This document shows positions 9,033 to 13,957 of a stretch of 13,957 nucleotides of DNA, piece after piece. This DNA is from Glomus cerebriforme (taxonomy: Eukaryota > Glomeromycota > Glomeromycetes > Glomerales > Glomeraceae): contig QKYT01000403.1 of the NCBI GenBank assembly GCA_003550305.1, positions 29,445-43,401 on the forward strand, given 5' to 3'. Made by a program: the position numbers and the translations under genes. Within the stretch, counting starts at the first letter, position 1. Each line of letters opens with the position of its first letter. The notes under the pieces are model-generated. The model was not told where the DNA came from. It worked only from the letters and a program-made list of their open reading frames with translations, and searched no databases.

Positions 9033-10175
9033 CAATTCTTATTAATGAATTACACATATGCTATTTTAGTATTAAACAGAATTATGGAAGTTACAAAAGA
9101 AAAAAGAAAAGAACTGTGGATATTATTGCAAGATATGACAAAAATTGTTTTATTTTCTCATTGCTATTTCTAAAGGAACAATTCCTATTGCAGTAAATCT
9201 TCCATGATTAATTTATTCATCAACAAGGAAAATGGAGTCATAATAGGATTTGGCCTTACAGACTCATCATCATAGAGAGGCTACATCTCCGTTAATATAT
9301 AAATATTTATGATCCATTACTACATTCAATACAGCAAAACATACAGAATTGTTATAATATTTCAACAGAATCATAAAAGAAGAATCGTAGCTTCAGCTTA
9401 TGCAAATAATGTATAATAGATAAACGATTCCAATTAAAGGAGGGATGCAAAAGTCAGATATTTCAAGCCTATTTTTACGGAGGAAATGCAGGTTTAACTA
9501 TGAAATAGAGATGGAAAGTAGTTAAAAGAATCTACTGACGATGATTTTACCAAATAAATTTAAAATTGACTAATACATTGGAATACTAAAAAAATATAGT
9601 AAAATAATTAATTATATATTCATCTTAGGAGCAATTTCTTTCATTTATTGAGAAAGCATTAGTGTTTCTATTACAAAAATAATAACCGAAAGAATAACTT
9701 ATCTTGGAAAGCGAAAAGCTTTGTGAACTGAACTTTCATCAGAACACAAAAATGCAAAATCTCATCAACTGTAACTTCTTATCCAAAACTTATCTTATTA
9801 TTTTATTTATTTAACTTATATATTTTTCTATGAAATAATATTCAATTTTTTAAATTTTTAATTGAAGTTTAATTGAATAATAATAAAACTAATTACATGT
9901 ATCAGAACTTTTTCTTTTAGATTGTATTTGAGTATTTGAGTGGTGGTGTTCTTAGAGTTGACTTGGATTATCTAAGGTTAAACTATATTGGTTGGTCTAT
10001 GCATTTCTGGACTGGTTAATCGTCTTTTTTAATTTAAAAATTACCATCTTTTAAATAAATAAATTACCAGAGATTCGTGCAATATTTTATCAAAAATAAG
10101 TACCATTTTTGTAAGGATTTTGGACGAAAGATAAAATACGGTATTTAATTGCTGAAGTAATCATCACCGCACTAG
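9033..10175. other. Decayed, probably element-derived non-coding stretch
   Basis: Base composition at 9060-9780 is more mixed than plain spacer, and all frames carry many stops. It may be a heavily mutated continuation of the Helitron remnant, but I recognise no motif. Small open pieces at 9084-9173 (29 codons) and about 9921-10019 (ending in GWSMHFWTG) have no recognisable homology. From 9780 the DNA is simple AT-rich. Confidence 0.4.
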
Positions 10176-10243
10176 CATTAGAGTAGAATTCTGGGCAGAG
10201 TTTCAATTACATTTTTAATTCTGCCCGAAATTCCATCCTAATG
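10176..10243. repeat. Inverted repeat, 24-base arms, 20-base spacer
   Basis: The left arm at 10176-10199 starts CATTAG and ends GGGCAGA. The right arm at 10220-10243 starts TCTGCCC and ends CTAATG. Nineteen of 24 positions pair, and all five mismatches are transitions. The arms are GC-richer than the surroundings. This fits a decayed foldback or MITE-type element. A terminator is not meaningful here, since the nearest intact gene starts about 770 bases downstream. Confidence 0.65.
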
Positions 10244-10951
10244 TAGATCTTTTTTTTTGAGCACCAAAATTATAATGTATATTACTTAATTTGGGGAGTC
10301 ACACACTATATAATTTGTCCCCCCGTGTCACACCTCTGGGTTTCATTTTTACTATGTATTCTGGTTTTTCGACATGAAAATACTATTTGACACGGATCGA
10401 ACCGGCTTTAGACAATCCCTTAATTTCATGACTCCACAAAATAGGTTCATGGTTCCCAAATGAGGTACTGTAATCTATGAAATGGTTGTATCAACGTTAG
10501 AAATATCGGATGCTGATCATGTGGCTGTGCTTTTTTTTCCTTGCGCTAGAGGATTTCTTTATTTACACATTTATATATTTTTTATTGATATGCATGTTGA
10601 AGAAAAATTTTTTGTTTAACTAAATATCAACCTCGCATACATTCTCCGAAGATTTCCCTCTTCATATTGTTCATGAAATTTCAAAAAAACTAGTTTTTCC
10701 TTATCTTTGATTTAATTTTGGATAAATTCGTTTTATAAATAGTAAATCCGAATTGTGTCAAACAAAAAAAAATAATAGTTGGAATGAAAAAAGGATGTAT
10801 TCTAAAGGCAAATAATTAATTTAAAACGGGATTTTAGCATTTTAACTATAGTTGAATTAATTATTTCGTTACATAATATTGATACTAGACTTACTTTAAT
10901 ACATGTAAACCCTTTGATTTAGTTAAAATACAAAATAAATACAAAATACAG
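10244..10951. other. Non-coding spacer upstream of the 11015 gene
   Basis: No credible gene. A less AT-rich patch at 10290-10560 has C/G runs (TTGTCCCCCCGTGTCAC near 10313 and GACACGGATCGAACCGGC near 10389) and two copies of GTCACAC. It is probably an old repeat fragment. The remainder is AT-rich. Confidence 0.45.
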
Positions 10952-10960
10952 TATATAAAG
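10952..10960 (+). promoter_or_regulatory. TATA box of the 11015 gene
   Basis: TATATAAAG lies 55 bases before the ATG at 11015, a good match to the TATA-box consensus TATAWAW and a sensible distance for a short leader. With a start site about 30 bases downstream, transcripts would begin near 10985. Fungal start sites vary, and AT-rich DNA makes chance matches common. Confidence 0.5.
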
Positions 10961-10976
10961 ATCAAGTTTCTTGTTA

Positions 10977-11015
10977 ATGTATATTACCAATATTTTTATT
11001 TGTTCATTGTTATAA
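10977..11015 (+). promoter_or_regulatory. 12-codon upstream ORF, stop overlapping the start codon (TAATG)
   Basis: ATG at 10977-10979 opens a frame for MYITNIFICSLL that ends with TAA at 11013-11015. The last A of the stop is the A of the main ATG. Such an overlap can couple termination to re-initiation and repress the main ORF. It matters only if transcripts start upstream of 10977. If initiation is about 30 bases after the TATA box, this ATG is excluded from the message. Confidence 0.35.
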
Positions 11016-11962
11016 TGGGAGATGATTCATTAACAAAACTCATACTTTTATTACAAAATCCTGCACCTCAGTATGTATTTGGATGTCTACCAGCTATAGC
11101 AACGATAGGAGCAGCACCAGAAAGTGGTTTGACGAATAAGATACTTTGGTTATTAAGATGTCTTGGTTGTCCATTTACCGGGTTGTTTTATTCTTTTAAT
11201 GTAAATAATAATTCAATAGCAAGGAGTGCCTACTGGCTCACATCAGACCAATTTTTGAAAAATGGAAATAAAATTCCCTACAGACCTGTTGGACATCATG
11301 CCATGGAAATAGTAGTAAGCGAACAACAAGATGATGTTATTAAATTACTCGAAGGATGTGTTGCAGAATCTTCTGCATTAGATAGATTGTCATCGCTTGT
11401 GTCTGCTTATTATATATTTATTGGTATATTTATAGGATTAGTTAGGATAAATTCATGTTCCGTAGAGGGTTGGCCATATTTGCCGTTTGCATTAGCCTGG
11501 ACATTACCAGCAATTTACGATAGAGTTTTAGGAGGAAAATTAGTTGTCAAAGATCCGAGAGATAGGTTAAAAGAAATGCATGTAGTTGTGAGAGATCTTC
11601 CGTACAATAGGAAAAGTGCCCAAGATACTCAGGTTCTGATTACTTTTGTTTTGTTCTCTGTGATAATTCCTTGGACGTCAGTAATCCTTTCCTGTGTCAC
11701 TTTTCCAAAGGGATACGGCTGTCGAAGCAAATATCTCACAGTATTATGTTCTATCTGGTCATTTAACAGCATTATTGCATACAAATCTCATATTAGAGGA
11801 GAAAAATTCGTGAGCAGTAATAGATTCATTAATGTATGGTTTTGCCTTTGTGGTATTATAATAGCAATTCTTTTAATTTTATTAGGACTGCTAAATCATT
11901 CACCATCATGGTGGGTGGATTTATTTGGGGAAACTTGTGAAATCGAATGTGATACAACATAA
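11015..11962 (+). CDS. Five-helix membrane protein, 315 residues, single exon
   Basis: The start is the ATG at 11015 (GGGAG follows). The open frame extends five codons upstream to a TTG, which is not a likely fungal start. It ends at TAA 11960-11962. Residues 1-~125 are mostly soluble or amphipathic and include QYVFGCLPAIATIGAAPESG (19-38), GLFYSFN (56-62) and PYRPVGHHAMEIV (88-100). Probable helices are at ~126-143, 153-171, 207-229, 240-256 and 272-293. A charged loop at ~174-205 carries the basic KSAQDTQ segment. The tail has WW (299-300) and three Cys-containing positions near FGETCEIECDTT. I remember a multicopy Glomeromycotina family like this without an assigned function. A broken paralog lies at 293-901. 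Position-wise conservation between the two (RPVGxHAM, LPAxYxRV, CSIWSFNS) suggests past selection on the membrane domain. There is no intron. Possible polyadenylation signals AATAAA are at 12333-12338 and 12371-12376. Confidence 0.9.
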   Translation: MGDDSLTKLILLLQNPAPQYVFGCLPAIATIGAAPESGLTNKILWLLRCLGCPFTGLFYSFNVNNNSIARSAYWLTSDQFLKNGNKIPYRPVGHHAMEIVVSEQQDDVIKLLEGCVAESSALDRLSSLVSAYYIFIGIFIGLVRINSCSVEGWPYLPFALAWTLPAIYDRVLGGKLVVKDPRDRLKEMHVVVRDLPYNRKSAQDTQVLITFVLFSVIIPWTSVILSCVTFPKGYGCRSKYLTVLCSIWSFNSIIAYKSHIRGEKFVSSNRFINVWFCLCGIIIAILLILLGLLNHSPSWWVDLFGETCEIECDTT

Positions 11963-12588
11963 TTATGTCGTAAAATGATACTTTTTATTATTTACGATTC
12001 TTCCTCAAGTGATATTGTGAATTTAAATCTAATTTTCGAAAGAATAATTATTTATAAATTAACTAAGAAATCTTTTATGTTCTATAATAATAACGATATA
12101 TATTTATTTTATAAAAATCCTTTCCACAATAAGATTGGATTCTCAGTTTTACTAAAGACGTTAATGAAATGACGCAAAATTGATAATCGTAACTTTTTTT
12201 ATTTTTTAAAAATTGTATTATTTTTAAAATATTTGTCTTCGGATATTTTATATTAGAGAAAAATAGAATTTTGGCTTTAACTATGAGAATTATGATCATA
12301 AATGTAGCTGGAAAATTTTAACCCCGTCATCAAATAAATATATTGGGAAATGTAATATCTTATTTTGTTTAATAAATATTTTTCTGTTTCCATTTAATCA
12401 ATCGACTTTCTTTTATAAAATAAAGAAAAATGAGCAATAAATTTCATTATCCGAATGCGCAGTAACGTAACCAAACTTAATTAAAATTGTGGCCTTTTAT
12501 ATTTTAATACTTTTATATTAAATTGTGATAAATTTTGATTTAATGTTTTTGGTCCTACTTTTCTTCGGGATAACTAGTGATATTGTGT
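11963..12588. other. 3' flank and non-coding spacer
   Basis: AT-rich, probably the 3' UTR followed by spacer. The open frames at 11975-12172 (plus) and 12075-12299 (minus) overlap each other and have low-complexity I/L/F/N/Y content as expected from AT-rich DNA, so they are not called. AATAAA motifs are at 12333 and 12371. Confidence 0.55.
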
Positions 12589-13306
12589 AATGATGATATT
12601 GACAAATTTATTCAAGATACTCAACTATCAGCAAAAAGAAAATTATAAAGTATTAGAGTGGATTCCTTATGATAGATTTTATGGTATTATATATATTGCA
12701 AAAGGCGGATTTATGCAAAGTGTATAAAGTAAAATGGATTGATTGATGCAGTAGATCATTGAGATAATGAATATCAAAATTGGGTTTGTAGCACTGAAAA
12801 GTCAAAAAACGTTTACATTAGAATTTATCAATGAGGTATAAATTAATTTACCATTTAATGAGTTCTTAAAATACTATTATTACTAATATCACTAATAATT
12901 TTTATTTAGATTACATCACATCATAAAATCATTAACGATGATGAAAATTTTCCTTTATTATTAGACTTTATGAAATAACTCAAGATCCAGATACAAAAAA
13001 TTATATAATAGTTTTATATTATGCATTGATTGGAAGTTTGTGAAATTATTTAGATAATAATAAATTAAGTTGGGGAACTGAGATTGAACATTTATATAGT
13101 GTTGCAATTGGGCTTAATCAAATTCATGTGAATGAGCTAATTCATCAAGATTTATATATTGGTCATAGTACAAGGATATTTAATAATACTTGTATAACTG
13201 ATTTGGGATTATATAAACCCGCAGATTATAAAGCATTAGAAAATATAAAATATATATTTCTCCTGAAATTTTAGGAGGACAAAATTATACCGGAGCTGCT
13301 TGCTAA
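12589..13306 (+). pseudogene. Protein kinase pseudogene (tyrosine-kinase-like family)
   Basis: Exon-like part 1, 12589-12835, reads NDDIDKFIQDTQLSAKR, then after a +1 shift NYKVLEWIPYDRF and YIAKGGF, with VALKS (the ATP-binding Lys motif) and LEFINE. A GTATAA...TTTAG intron of 74 bp at 12836-12909 sits at a place I remember as conserved in this family. Part 2, 12910-13306, has TSHHKIINDDENF, EITQDPDTKNYIIVL, LSWGTEIEHLYSVAIGL, IHQDLY (catalytic loop; HRD changed to HQD at 13143-13151), CITDLGLYKPADY (DFG-like, Asp kept) and ISPEILGGQNYTG (APE region). Lesions: the Gly-rich loop is damaged, stops follow GGFMQSV and recur several times, there are at least four frame changes, about 20 bases are missing between the DLG and SPE motifs, and a TAA at 13304-13306 ends it before the C-lobe. 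Rhizophagus carries large expansions of this kinase type. This copy cannot encode an active enzyme. Confidence 0.92.
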
Positions 13307-13957
13307 TAAAAAAGAATAAACATTTATCAATTATAATATGGTCTATGATAAATAAACGCTATATTAATCAAGTAGTCAAACTTATATTAAAAGACGAGTT
13401 TTCGTTAATAGCTACTACCATATGATTCGTTAATGATCTTAAACTAAATGTTACATAAACAGGTAAATTATCAAAGATCCTGAAATGTTTTTCACTTGTT
13501 GATTATGTAAATATGAAACAATTTTAATTTATAATAATTATTGTTTGTGTACTCTTATTTATTTAAATTTTTTTTTTTAAAAACAAAAAATTATGTGAAA
13601 GGAAGGGGAAAGAAAAATTTATATTACGTGATGATCCATTGATTCTTACAGTAATATGTGACGATTCATAAGGATTTATATTATGGATTCGGGATTCGGT
13701 GACTCGCTGGCATTAAGCATGGTGTACATGTGAAGTGACAAATAGAACTTTCACTTAAAAATTATCAGTTAAGTTTGTAAAGTCTGTTGATTTAACTAAT
13801 GCTCATGATTGCATAACGATTTTATGACACAACTCATTTTGTAAAACACGTTTCTTAAATACAATATTTTAATATTAATCTATTCGCTTTATTAATCAAA
13901 TTTCTTTTGATGATAGAAGGAATTTATTTATTCAAATAAAGAAAATAAAGTAAAATA
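13307..13957. other. Non-coding end of window with a GC-richer repeat-like island
   Basis: No continuation of the kinase C-lobe is seen. Most is AT-rich. An island at about 13620-13745 is less AT-rich and has internal near-repeats: TACGTGATGATCC then TATGTGACGATTC, and GGATTCG twice in tandem (13685-13698). It looks like part of a dispersed repeat, but the type and ends are unknown. Confidence 0.45.

Noticed and set aside
11975..12299. Overlapping plus and minus ORFs after the 315-residue gene
   Set aside because: They overlap each other, consist of I/L/F/Y/N/K-rich sequence and lie where the 3' UTR is expected.

Overview
The window looks like nuclear DNA of an arbuscular mycorrhizal fungus (Glomeromycotina, Rhizophagus-like). 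It is very AT-rich by eye. Protein genes have short introns (about 65-100 bp) with GT...AG ends and T-rich acceptors. Three of the coding segments resemble families I remember as expanded in these fungi: a secreted or membrane multi-exon family, a degenerate tyrosine-kinase-like protein kinase, and Helitron/PIF1-type replication proteins. The assignment rests on memory of these families; no search was run. There are no bacterial operons, ribosome binding sites, rRNA, tRNA or CRISPR arrays.

Layout. 1-80: tandem repeat. 278-901: a broken intronless copy of the membrane protein gene at 11015-11962, starting right after a 15-base motif that recurs at 7771. 902-2730: AT-rich DNA with repeat-derived islands, namely a degenerate direct repeat, a Helitron 3' terminus ending at 2429, and a 94-bp foldback element at 2529-2622. 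2731-3117, minus strand: a low-confidence three-exon gene. 4017-7226: the main intact gene, nine exons coding for 862 residues, with a signal peptide, a large N-glycosylation-rich ectodomain and about six transmembrane helices. 8023-9032: eroded blocks of a Helitron Rep/helicase-type protein. 10176-10243: an inverted repeat. 10952-11962: a TATA box, a 12-codon upstream ORF whose stop overlaps the start codon, and a single-exon 315-residue membrane protein gene. 12589-13306: a protein kinase pseudogene. 13307-13957: non-coding, with one GC-richer repeat-like island.

The two intact genes (4017-7226 and 11015-11962) both encode polytopic membrane proteins of unknown function. Nothing shows that they act together. 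The rest of the window is mostly mobile-element debris and decayed members of multigene families. The best candidates for undescribed biology are the 862-residue receptor-like protein, the five-helix membrane protein with its overlapping upstream ORF, and the small minus-strand gene.
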